DNA of 64,000 nt from assembly GCF_001723175.1 (NCBI RefSeq), contig NC_064651.1:806001-870000 (forward strand), read 5' to 3'. This document shows, piece by piece, positions 46,297-56,871 of the stretch. This stretch comes from Penicillium oxalicum. Taxonomy: Eukaryota > Ascomycota > Eurotiomycetes > Eurotiales > Aspergillaceae. The notes under the pieces are model-generated. The model searched no databases. It saw only the letters and a list, made by a program, of their open reading frames with translations, and was not told the DNA's origin. Each line of letters opens with the position of its first letter. The first letter of the stretch is position 1. The position numbers were made by a program, and so were the translations under genes.

Positions 46297-48182
46297 ATGG
46301 ACATCGATCCCGAGGATCAGGCTGTCATCAGGCGATTTCAGACCCTGTCCAAGCAACGACGAGCAATCATGTATGTCTTTGTCGCGCCCTTCTACGGCAA
46401 ATTGGTAGCCGTGCATGACATAGCAACTCATGATACCTCATTTCACCAGCTACCGCGGAATCCTAGATTCTCTCAGTCGAGATGAATGGCGAGAGGTCAA
46501 AGCCCGCGGAGAGGCCATCAGCTTGCACCGCGACATCTTAGGCAGCCTCCCCATTGAGCTCGCCCTTTTAATTGTCGTCCAGCTCCCTTTGGTGGATGTT
46601 GTTCGTCTTCGAAGAGTGAGTTTAGAAGAAGCCTAAAAGAACAGATTCCAGGCGCATGATGCTCAATATCGGTTCGTCATGGCTCACTGGGTCCAAGGTT
46701 TCTCACCACTGGCGGGATATACTCTCGTCTCCTCGCGTCTGCCGACAAGCTGTTCAAGTTACAGTGGGCAGTGATCCCTGGGACCAGGAATCATCTTTCA
46801 ATCAGCTGCAGTATCACGGACCTAGTGATCCGAGTACAACTCACCGCAGGCACCCTCCGAGCATGTCTCAAACTGTGCCTCTCACCTCCCAGGGCAATCA
46901 TATTGCCCATGTCGTCCCCTACCAGGACTGGTCCTTCAAGGAGATTGCTCGACAAAGACACCGTTTAGAGCAAGGAAATCCGTTCAAAGTGACCAAGATA
47001 CCCGCTCCTCGCTTCGACAACTTCAGATTCCATCAGACAAACTATGACCGGGTGACGTATTCATGTGGACGGATTGCGTGGCTGGATTCCATGGATCCCA
47101 GTACCATCTTCAGCGTGGAACTCAACTCTGGACTTCAAGAATCCTTCATGACCGAAAACCGCGACTCTTTTCTTCAAGTCTGCATCAACCGGCCCCTCTT
47201 GGCCGCCATCACGATCAGAGGTTACTGTGTCGTGTGGGACATCGATACCGGGGAAGAGTCATCTTTCCGACTTCCGTCTCTACGCCAACACATATGTGTT
47301 GTGATCAGCGGGACAAAAGTCGCAGTCGAACTTGGAGATGGCCTCATCGTCCACTATTGCACTCAAAAGAGAGTAACAACATCCATGCTGTCACCAGGCA
47401 AAGTCGCTGCCGTTGCAGTTCATCCATCGCAGGATCGAATCACTCTGGTTCGCCTGGTGGGACTGAACAAACAAGGAGAAGAGATGCCACGGACCAAAGC
47501 TACCCACGTGCATGTGGTCACATGTACACTGGACAACGTCGACACACAGCAGCAGCAACAACAACAACAACAACAACAACAATGGCGAATCACCTCGTCC
47601 AAATACAGCCCCATTCCAACCTCCATCTTCCCCAACAAAGACTCATACCTCCGCCTCGCCACGGAAAAGCAAAAAGCTACTCTACCCATGTCCACATCAG
47701 GCTGTTCCAGCTCAATTCTAGAAACCAACTTCCTCAACTCGCCCAATCCCCCTCAATCCACCCACATTGTCGTCGAGCCAGACGGCCGCATTGCCTTTCA
47801 CACCTTCGCACAAGAAGGCGATAATGTACATCAAGCTATTCAGATCGACAGAGGGCTCCTCTACACACGTCTCAGAGGGGGACACAATCAACTGGGTGGA
47901 ATTGCAATCATGAAGCCTCGGATTCGATGCGGAAATTGGGGACTAGGCTTGTATGTCTGGTATGACTGGTACATGGCGCGTTTATGCCCCGTCAAGTCGA
48001 TGCCGGTGTTGTTTGGGGATCGTCGATATGTGATATTGGTGGAGAACAAGCAGGCTTGTATTTGGTGTTTTGAAGAGTCTGAGTTGAGGGACAATTATGG
48101 CGCTGACTTGTCAATCTGGGGACATGGTTCTGAAACCGAGTCTGATTCTGGTTCTGATTCGGATGGGCTGTTGCGTTTATAG
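46297..48182 (+). CDS. F-box protein with C-terminal propeller-like region and poly-Gln tract
   Basis: Exons 46297..46370, 46450..46615 and 46698..48182 give 574 residues starting MDIDPEDQAVIRRFQTLSKQ. The F-box is created across the second splice: LGSLPIELALLIVVQLPLVD, VVRLRRVSHHWRDILSSPRV (about residues 53-95). F-box proteins supply substrate specificity to SCF ubiquitin ligases through Skp1. The remainder contains repeated beta-strand-like blocks (ITIRGYCVVWDIDTGEESSF, KVAAVAVHPSQDRITLVRLV), suggesting a degenerate WD40-like propeller. A run of 12 Gln (47547..47582; three CAG then nine CAA) interrupts it. The C-terminus is acidic and Ser-rich. The substrate cannot be inferred. Confidence 0.82.
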
Positions 48183-48753
48183 TTATCCATCCTGCATTCT
48201 CCATTTGTCTTCTTTTTACTCCTTTTACTTTCCCATTTCCTCTTTTCAAACTCGATATCTTTTTAATCTCGGATCCTGTACCGAATCTTCTCCATCTAGT
48301 CGTCAAGGTGGAGGAGTCTCGCTGAGTAATCACCGGGCATTTCTAAACCATCCCAGTAATTCACCCACATCAGCTGGATGGAAAGAGGATATCGAGAATG
48401 AGGAAGATTCAGAGAAAAAAAAACTACGAAACGTCATTAACATGGGAGAAATCAAAAGGAGGAACCAGAAAAAAAAGAGAAAGATAATAGTTGAAGATAT
48501 AAATGACATAGGAACAGGCGCCGCAGCCAAGCACAGGGATTCGTTCCACGGGGAGAGAGGTACATAAGTCGGGGGAGGGGCGGGAGGTAAGGTGTGTTCT
48601 CTAAAACTAACAAAACAAAAGACATCAAAAAGAAATGGTCCTCATCGTATTCCCTGGGGCTCGCAGGCCCTCTTTCTCTTTCTTTCCCAATGCACAGACA
48701 TTACCCTTTGAAACACGACACAAGACATACAAGATTTAGGAGTTTTCACTCGC
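48183..48753. other. Convergent intergenic region
   Basis: 3' flanks of the F-box gene and the succinyl-CoA ligase gene. No gene seen. Confidence 0.5.
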
Positions 48754-50652
48754 TTAGATTCCGAGAGTGAACTCAACGCCAACATCGATCTCACGGGCCA
48801 TCTTGACGACCTTGGAGAACTGAACAGACTTCTCGGCGGCGTTCTGGAGATCCTCAATGGAGAAGATCTTCAGGCCAGAGTCGTTGATCTGAGTAAAAAG
48901 AAAAAGAAAGGGGAAAATGTTAGTGGAAGAATGCTCACGGCGGATATAGGAGTCCATCAGGACAGTTGAGACATACCAGCTTGTGAGCCTGCTCCATGTT
49001 GGTACCCTGGAGACGGGCGACGATAGGAGTGCGCAGACCCATCTCCTGCACAACGTTGATCAGACCCTGAGCGATGGCGTCACAGCGGACGATACCACCG
49101 AAGATGTTGACGAAGATGGCGGAGACCTTGGGGTCGCTGGTGATCAGCTCAAAGGCGCTCTTGATAGCGGCGGGGGTAGCACCACCACCGACGTCAAGGA
49201 AGTTGGCGGGGCTGCCGCCGTTCAACTTGATGATATCCATGGTGGCCATGGCAAGACCGGCACCGTTGACCAGGCAGCCAATGTCGCCGTCCAGCTTGAT
49301 GAAGTTCAGGCCGTGCTCGGCAGCCTTGACCTCATCGGCATCCTCCTGGGACACGTCGCGCCACGAGAAGACCTCCTTCTGACGGAACTCGGCGTTGTCG
49401 TCGAAGCCGAGCTTGGCATCCATGGCAAGAACCTGGTGGTCGGAGGTCTCGGACAGAGGGTTGATCTCAATCTGAGTAGCGTCCTTCTCCATGAAGACCT
49501 TGTACAGGTTCTGGATGGTGGTCTTGGCATCCTCGATGCACTGCTCGGAGAAGCCGAGGTCAGTCGCGATAGTGCGGGCAATCTCGTCAGTGACACCCTG
49601 GTGGATATCGATGGGGGTGGTGATGATCGCATCGGGGTTCTCCTTGGCGACGGTCTCGATATCCATGCCACCCTGGGAGGAGGCGACAATGACGGGGCTC
49701 TGAGTGCCACGGTCCATGAGGATGGCAAGGTAGAACTCGCGACGGGCGAACTTGCGCTCGCAAATGTAGACGGAGTTACAGATACGGCCGGCAGCACCGG
49801 TCTGCTTGGTGACGAGCTTGTGACCGATCATCTCGTTGGCGAAAATCTTGGCCTCGGCAGGGCTACACAAAGATTCCTCGTCAGTCTCAGGCTGCTCTTT
49901 TTCCAGGCTCCGAGGAATAGTTTCAGAATGAATTTGTTGCGCTGGGCGCGGGCGCGCGCCCCTCGCGATTGAAATCAAACCGGAGAATAGAAGGAAAAGG
50001 GGAAAAAAACCAAAACCAAAAAAAAAAAAAACTCGGGACCAACTCACGAGTAGATCACACGGACACCACCCTTGAGACCGTTGTCGAAGGTACCCTTACC
50101 ACGACCACCAGCCAGGACCTGGGCCTTGATGACCAAGTCGTCATTTCCTATATATTACACTGCGTTAGGCGGGGAAGACGCGCGACTGGGATTGGCGGCT
50201 GATGCCAGAAATTCAGGATCAAGTACCGATAGCCTTGGCGACCTGCTCGGCCTCCTCGGCGGTTGTAGCGACCTCGCCCTTGGGAACACCGATGCCGTTC
50301 TAGCAATCTCATTTATTAGCCTGGCTAATCTGGGAAATGTTGTTCGCAAGGGTTGATTCCTCTTCGCGACAGGGTTGTGTTTTGGTGAACGCTCGGGACA
50401 GACATACCTGCTTCAAGAGACGAGCGGACAGGTACTCGTGGATGGAAAGGTTACGCTTCTGTTGCTGAGCGAGACGGGCAGAGATGGGGGTTTCCTGCAG
50501 ACGATACATAAGCCACCAGGTCAGTTTTGCTGTCCGGTCCAAAGACTCAAAAACCGGGTACGGGCCGAGATCACGGCAAAGACGAAGAAAGATCTCACCG
50601 TCGCAGCCCGGAGAGCCGCGGCAATTGGGCGACCGCGAGCGAGCTTGAACAT
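48754..50652 (-). CDS. LSC2: Succinyl-CoA ligase beta subunit, mitochondrial (TCA cycle)
   Basis: Six exons: 50652..50599, 50494..50408, 50299..50227, 50147..50048, 49862..48977 and 48888..48754, giving 444 residues with every phase closed. The N-terminus [18 protein letters not shown] is an Arg/Ala mitochondrial presequence. An ATP-grasp domain follows: [39 protein letters not shown]; then the CoA-ligase domain with [40 protein letters not shown] and [12 protein letters not shown]. It couples succinyl-CoA cleavage to nucleotide triphosphate formation with the alpha subunit in the matrix. Codon bias is strong, which keeps a 329-codon antisense frame open (48983..49972). The small 5' exons are typical of highly expressed fungal genes. 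Confidence 0.96.
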
Positions 50653-51247
50653 TGTGATGGCAGAAGAAGTCGACACGAAGAGAGGGGAGAGGGGGTTCGG
50701 AAGAAGGTGGAGAGGCGGAGCGTGGTCCGAAGGGAGGTGATGGAGAATTGTTGTTTTGGGATAAAAAAGAACCCTTTCAGGGAGACTAGTCGGGACTCGG
50801 GAGGAACAGCTTTCTTTTTCTTTTTCGGGATGAGCCTTGCAGCGGACGCAGCAGAGCCTCAGGCAGGATTCCCGGTCCCCACATGACTAAAATCGGGTGT
50901 GAGACCCAATCAGACAGCCGGAATGTGATGATTCAGCAATACCTCGGGAAGCCCCAGACGCGAATATCACGGAACTGGCTAGGAGCAAGTTATACTGGCA
51001 CTGCACCAGACAGCTAGGACGCAGTCAAAAGGGAAAATGTAGAAATTAAAAAAAAAAACCAGAAAAGAATGGCGGAAGCGGAATGAGCAATGGAGTGAAT
51101 TCAGAAACAGGAATAATGTACATTTTGTACTACTTAGAATAGACGATAGGAAAACTGGTTGCTGCAGACTACAGAGATTTCTCCTCGCTGGGGAACCAAC
51201 CAAACCAGATTTCTCTGGCCTGTTTAATGGCACAAAACGAAGCCATC
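50653..51247. other. Promoter of the succinyl-CoA ligase gene and downstream flank of the reductase gene
   Basis: A pyrimidine-rich tract (50805-50830, CTTTTTCTTTTTC) lies near the 5' end. No gene seen. Confidence 0.5.
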
Positions 51248-52526
51248 CTACTTCTTCAGGGCGGTCTTGATCTTCCAAAGCTTGAACATGCTAGTCATCA
51301 TGCGGCCCAGAAGCCCATTCCAGGCCCAGCCTCCGACGAGGAGCCAGATCAGCCAGCTTCCATGACCCTCCCAAATGGTGGTCTTACGCCCCTTGGCCCA
51401 CGGCCACAGCCAGCGCCAGGGAGCTGATCCGTACAGCACCTGATTAACCACACTGCGGGCATACTTGTCGTTCGGCATGGCCTTGTGCTGGCTGTGCACG
51501 ACGCGCTGCTGGTACTCTTCTTCAACTGGCAAGTACAGTGAATCGGGCTTCAACAGACGTTGAGTGCGAGCGATGCGAGACTGTACGCCACCGGTGATGA
51601 CCGTGATCACCTTGACACTGGAAGCAGTTAGCTTGGAGAATAGAGATAGAAATTCCCAACATGAACACATCTCTGTGCGGGATTGACTCATACCCATAGG
51701 GAGCCAGCTCAACACGCAGGGTATCGCTGAAGGAGTGGAGGGCCGCCTTGGAGGCGTTATACACCGAGCCAAATACATAGGGCATAATCTGTCTAACGTT
51801 AGTGCCGTGCTCTTGCTGAACATCCGAATCGATACCATCAAGGTCATGTCAACGTACTCCGGCAATCGATCCGATCTGAATAATGGTTCCCTGGGCCTTG
51901 ATCAATAGCGGCAGGAATGTCTGGCACATGCTGATGACCGAGAAGAAGTTGGTCTCAAAGGTGAGTCGAGCCTCGTCCAGCTCGACTTCCATGGCAGGCA
52001 CAGTGTAGTCTAAGAATAGCCATCAGAGATCCGATAAAAAACCCGCGCCACGAACGAAAAGAGAACTAATTCATCGAAGAGTCATACTTCGACCGCTGTG
52101 TTGTGATCTCAGGTTAGTCTGTATCTTCATGGAGAGGTACGGGAAAGGAGCTTCTTGGCTGCGACTGTCGACTCACGCATTGTTTACTAGATAATCTAGG
52201 CCCTTGTCCCCGAGTCTCTTCTGGACCTCTGCGAAACACGCCTTGACACTTTCCTGGTCATCAACAACCAAGCTCAGAGTCTCAATGCCTACTTCTGCAA
52301 GGTCTGCGATGGTCTCCGCCTGTCGTGCAGTCGCAAAAACGCGCAGGCCCTTTTGATTGAACTCCCGAGCGAGAGAATTACCAATCCCACCAGGGGAGCA
52401 TCTAAACCCGCTCGGTCAGCGGGATCAATCTCACATATTGAAGAGGTCCGTCCTTGAATTATTCGACGGAACGCTACTGTACCCCGTAATCAGCACGGAC
52501 TTGCGCGCGTCGGTGACTCCTGGCAT
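51248..52526 (-). CDS. AYR1: NADPH-dependent short-chain reductase, AYR1-like (1-acyl-DHAP reductase)
   Basis: Six exons: 52526..52483, 52401..52177, 52095..52088, 52009..51858, 51788..51694 and 51617..51248, giving 297 residues. The third exon is only 8 nt; without it the conserved NNAG motif and the following YTVPAMEVELDEARLTFETN cannot be joined. Classical SDR features: cofactor loop VLITGCSPGGIG (residues 11-22), VDDQESV, LDYLVNNAG, catalytic GSIAG Ser, and YNASKAAL with the catalytic Tyr and Lys. The C-terminus has a hydrophobic segment (SWLIWLLVGGWAWNGLLG), consistent with ER or lipid-droplet membrane association as in yeast Ayr1, which reduces 1-acyl-dihydroxyacetone phosphate to lysophosphatidic acid. 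The SDR call is certain; the substrate is inferred from TGCSPGGIG and the C-terminal anchor. Confidence 0.88.
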
Positions 52527-53227
52527 CGTGGCGTATCTGTCAAAGCTTTGGTTGAGCTTTCAACGGTCCGTTTGATTTTTGATTCTTGAGATTTAAACCA
52601 AATATTTATCCTTGGGAAGGACTTCGATGAACGAGAAGCGAAGCGTTCCAGACAAGGTCTCTCGGAAGTGGATTCGCCGGGGTGTATGTTAGCTCATTCA
52701 AAGAAAGCTTGCCAGCTTCCCCATGCACGTCCAGCCACGTACCTCGGCACTCGATCACGCCGATGTGAGCTTCATTGCAGAACCCTAAACCCTATGACTA
52801 CTTTGGGGCCCGTCACGGCCAACCTCTTCTTTACTCCAGTTTTCGTTATCAGGTGTGTTCCTCGTATGAAAATGAACTATGCCAGAAGGGGCCTCAACTT
52901 GATGACCGTACACAGAGGGGATTCCCGTTGATTGATGTCCCTTCGCGAGTGGATGGATCAGGGACAAGGCTGAAGCCTGCCAAGTTTTTTTCCGCATTGC
53001 GGGTACAGGGTCCATGTGGTCACGTAACCCCCGACCAGGCCTCGAGCTGCAGCGTGTTGGGTCCGGACGTGCTTGGTGGTTGCCACTCGACTTGCAACGC
53101 TGGTATATCCTCAGAGAGTGGATTGATGGTTGATCATGGAAGCACCGCCTTTGAACTTTGAGCACAATGGCGAATGGTGTTTCTGCACACCCCGTTGTTG
53201 GCACCTGGGTTTGGATGTCCTGGACCG

Positions 53228-53229
<2 letters not shown>

Positions 53230-53266
<37 letters not shown>
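53230..53266. repeat. (TC)n microsatellite
   Basis: An almost perfect CT dinucleotide run between CGATCTCTAT and ATAATGG. Confidence 0.95.
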
Positions 53267-53268
<2 letters not shown>

Positions 53269-53883
53269 ATGGTTAGGCCCTCCATGATGACATCCAATTA
53301 TGAACCCTGCTCACCTGCGGTGCCCAGATCGATGATCACAGCCATGAGGCCCGGCCCGCATGCCGTGGGGAGGGTGGCTTGCAGGATGATCCTGGTGTCT
53401 TTACGGAGTCTCGCGAGGTGGACATTCCCATAATATTATTGCATATAGTCTCCATATGCACTGATCCAGGTGCAGCCATGCACAATGCACCCAAGGATGC
53501 ACGATAGAGGATACAATTAAAGCGATTGTGTTCGGAGAAATTCCCCGCAATAGAATCACCCAGACGGTGATGAAGTCGGTATGTGCTGTACTTCGAGCCA
53601 TGATAAGAGATTGCTCACTTGACTGCATCATACAGACGGAGGATAAGTAGTGCATGAATACGTGAATACGATCGTGTCTGGATTGGCTGGTGTCGTGATC
53701 GGATCCCCGCCGTATTTTCCATCTCGTTTTGAGTCCTCAAAGTACCGATCAAGGACTCCTATCCAATGGACTATTGAGACACACCCCGACCGTGCGAGGA
53801 TGCAGGATGCCTTGGTCTGGTCTGTTGTCCTGTCGTTGTCTGTGTTGGTTCTGTCCATACGGAGTAAATCGGGGTGATAAGAA

Positions 53884-53938
53884 AAGACCACGGTTGTGCG
53901 TGGCTTTTGGATGGGAAACCGTGGTCTTCTCACCCAGA
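53884..53938. repeat. Inverted repeat / hairpin
   Basis: AAGACCACGGTT (53884..53895) is the exact reverse complement of AACCGTGGTCTT (53927..53938), with a 31-nt loop. Origin unknown; a mobile-element remnant is possible. Confidence 0.7.
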
Positions 53939-54148
53939 GCTTGAATCGACACTACGTTATCCAAAATAGGTATAGCGTGTTTACAATTATATCTATTCAT
54001 CCGACATGATGGCCCCGGCTCGTGCATCATGTTGGAATATAGAAGGACTCTGAATCTTCGTTTAGAAACCATCTATTACTCTACTCATTTCTTGTTCTTT
54101 GACAATCAACGGTTCAGTCAAGCTTTCGACGGAGTTCTATCCCGCAAA

Positions 54149-56420
54149 ATGCCTAAGAAAAGTCAGGCCAAGTGGCCCAAAACCGACTGGAGCATATTCG
54201 TTCAGCAACCAGATACGCAGGGCAATCCAGCTCATGCCGATTCTACAAAGGAATACCTGAAACATTTTGAGCGAAAATTTAAAAGGTGGAGCGCTCTGTC
54301 CAATTTACTTTCCAATTCACTTATAATACAGGTTTACGCAACAACTGGAGCCGCCAGACGTTCAATACCGACCCAAGAATATCACTCTGCGGGTCATTGA
54401 AGGCTTCCTTCGATGGTACCTCGACGAGCACAATGTGGAGTACCAGTCAGGCTTCCTTGTTCTCGCGAGATACTTGAGAATGTACTGATGTGGAGAAATG
54501 TACCGCGAATTCCCTTACGATATTCGTGGAAGGATGACAATGGTACGTATCCCATACTATGTCCTAAAAGCCGGCGAATACTTACGTACTGAAGCTGGCC
54601 TGCACAACACTTACCGACGAGTACGAGCTTGAATTAAGGAGTAGGGCGCAACTATCAATCAATATCGACGATCTCTTGTTCTCGACTTATCACCTCCTAG
54701 CTGTGTGTGATGTGGCGTTTCCCGCATTCCGATGCTAATGCCAACTGAGCACATTGCGGAAAATGATGACTTCGACATCGGCGCGGCCCGGAACACTGGC
54801 CGAGTAATCTGGGTACATGAGGAGTAATGATACTTTGAAATGGAAGGATATTGAGTTGTACATGGTGAAACATCCTGAAGATGCCAAGAGCCAGGTCCTC
54901 CTGATGATAGTCACCCACAGACTCAACAAAGGCAAGAGGAACAAAGGCGTACTGCACGGGGAAACATTCCAGATTATGTGTGCACCGTTCTAAATCAGAT
55001 CAGGCCTGTTTTCACCTATACCGAACGAAACGACAACCTGGACCTTTGCATTATCCAAGACATTTTTGAGTACGCCTTTCTTGACAATGCGTTCGCCAGC
55101 GAACACATCAAATGTCCTCGATATATCTGGGAACTCAATAAGGTACCAGACCCCTACCCATTTCACAGCAAGTGTCAAAGAGATCTCCGTTTTTAGAAGG
55201 GCTATGAAAAGCGAGGAGGAAATCTGGATTACAAACCCGCTACGCGCCTTGACCTATAGCCAAGCTCTAGAATATGAGAGGTCCACAAGCGCTTCAGCTA
55301 GGTTTCCAAAGAGAGGAACTCTTTACAAATACCGCAAAGGGGCTACTGCTAAGTTAAGTACGGAGGGCTTCCACTCAGCTTCTGCCTAATGATATACGCT
55401 AACTTCTTTCCCATAGGGCACCTAGATAAACATTCGCGAAACATCATCACGGGTCACAAAAAAGGCGGTACTTTTGCGTACTATATTTCTGTCAGAGATG
55501 ACACTTAGTCTGCCTTTATGGAAACCCCAGCCAGAGACGCTTTACTCAAGCTTGCTTGCAATTCAAGTCTCACCAGGGATGCTTCTGCACCGCAGGGTCT
55601 CACAGAACCCCAGAAGAAGTGTCTTGAGGCGGATCAGGCGCTCGTCAAATTGAAGCTTGCCTATCAAGCGCTTCGAAATGACCTCATTGCGGAATTTCAT
55701 CAACTGAATAAAGAAACCAGTGATGATGCTAAGCGCTTTGATGAATATCGTACCCTTCAAAAATTAATTAGGGCTAGGCGGAAGAAAATTCACGACGACG
55801 CAAAAGGGAAAATGTGAGACGAGTTCTTCGGGAATATCGGCAATCATATCATTGATCAGAACCACCGAGACAATCCGGTGAGATTTGAACCAGACACGTC
55901 GCACATACAGCTGGAAAGGAAAGCCCTCGCGGATCTTGAATTTAAGAACCGAGATGTGGACACAGTTGATGACGCAGAGTTGGTCGAAGACCGCATTCGA
56001 TCAGTAGAGCTGCGACTTGAAATTCACAGACTCAATGTACCGAAACCATTGAGAAAGCGAGTCAAATTTGAGGCCAACTCCACGGAAAGGGCTGACCTTT
56101 TACCGTTTCCGATGAAAAGTTCCTCTGGCCTCGAATGTACGGTGTGCCTGGGGAGCACAGATATTCACCCCACAGCAAAACAATTTGAATATGCCCGAAA
56201 GGACACGATACAGAAGCATTTCAGGACCCATAAGCTTCCGCAGATATTTCCAAAGGGCCGTCGGTGTGATATCCCTGGTTGCGCGGGAATTCTATTTGCA
56301 CTTCCCCCTACAAGCTGCACCAAGCGAAGTGCCACAATATCCTCCTTTAGGGAAGATTGGACCAACCTTGATGGGTTATCAAGAACGAGTCCGGGCACCG
56401 GTGATGTAGCCAGGATTGTT
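54149..56420 (+). pseudogene. Broken DUF3435/FluG-type tyrosine recombinase (Starship-captain superfamily relic)
   Basis: Starting at the ATG at 54149 (MPKKSQAKWPKTDWSIFVQQ), homologous blocks follow in order but in different frames. They are YLDEHNVEYQSGFLVLARYL; INIDDLLFSTYHLL; ARPGTL (catalytic Arg box, about 54780); KWKDIELYMVKHPEDAKSQV then THRLNKGKRNKG; EYAFLDNAFASEHIKCPRYI; ISVFRRAMKSEEEIW; TLYKYRKGATAKL (second Arg box); HSRNIITGHKKGGTFAYYIS (His and Tyr boxes); METPARDALLKLACNSSLTR; and a C-terminal Cys/His part with CTVCLG and CDIPGC. In-frame stops occur at 54486, 54805, 55506 and 55815, plus frame changes. The order matches the DUF3435 family, which includes Starship captains; non-captain members also exist. 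Clearly non-functional. The family assignment is from memory of the consensus. Confidence 0.72.
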
Positions 56421-56871
56421 GTGAGTGAGCTATTTTGCATTAAATTGATCTTGAATCTGATTTCCCTTTCATCCTGCGTGGTACAAATTCGAGCTTGCAA
56501 CCTTTCACCAAGATTGTTTCCAAGCAACGAATGATTCCCTACACAAGAATACGTGTAGCCCGAAAGAGCGGAAGGGGGGGAAACGAATGGTCCATTGCTA
56601 GCTACCGAGGGGCTCGAGGCTAAAAGGGGGCCCTAACGCAAGAGGATGTTGGGGGCGACGTTCGGCCCGCACTGGCACATCAACACAATGACCTGAGGGT
56701 ACGAAAGAAGTTCTCTCTTCCATGCAGACCTGAGACTCCCTCACCGACTACTCACTAGTGTCCAGGATACGTCGTGTTGGAGTAGTCTTTGGCACACCTT
56801 CTTCGTGGAGTGAAGACACGGCATAATTCTCAACTGAACCCTTCTGCAACCAGAATCGCCGCCAGGTCAAG
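56421..56871. other. Short spacer and promoter of the AN1-APH gene
   Basis: No gene seen. It contains GGGGGGG and GGGGG runs at 56570-56630. Confidence 0.5.

Larger units (their letters stand above)
52527..54148. other. Intergenic region with microsatellite and hairpin
   Basis: It holds the AYR1-like promoter, then non-coding sequence up to the recombinase relic. A (TC)n tract lies at about 53230-53266 and a 12-bp perfect inverted repeat at 53884..53938. No gene seen. Confidence 0.5.

Noticed and set aside
47063..47824. 253-codon alternative frame within the F-box gene
   Set aside because: It overlaps the real frame, is rich in His/Pro/Thr from the CAA repeats, and has no motif.
48983..49972. 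329-codon open frame on the plus strand
   Set aside because: It is exactly antisense to the strongly codon-biased succinyl-CoA ligase gene; its Gly/Asp/Val-rich protein is a mirror of the biased codons and has no domain.
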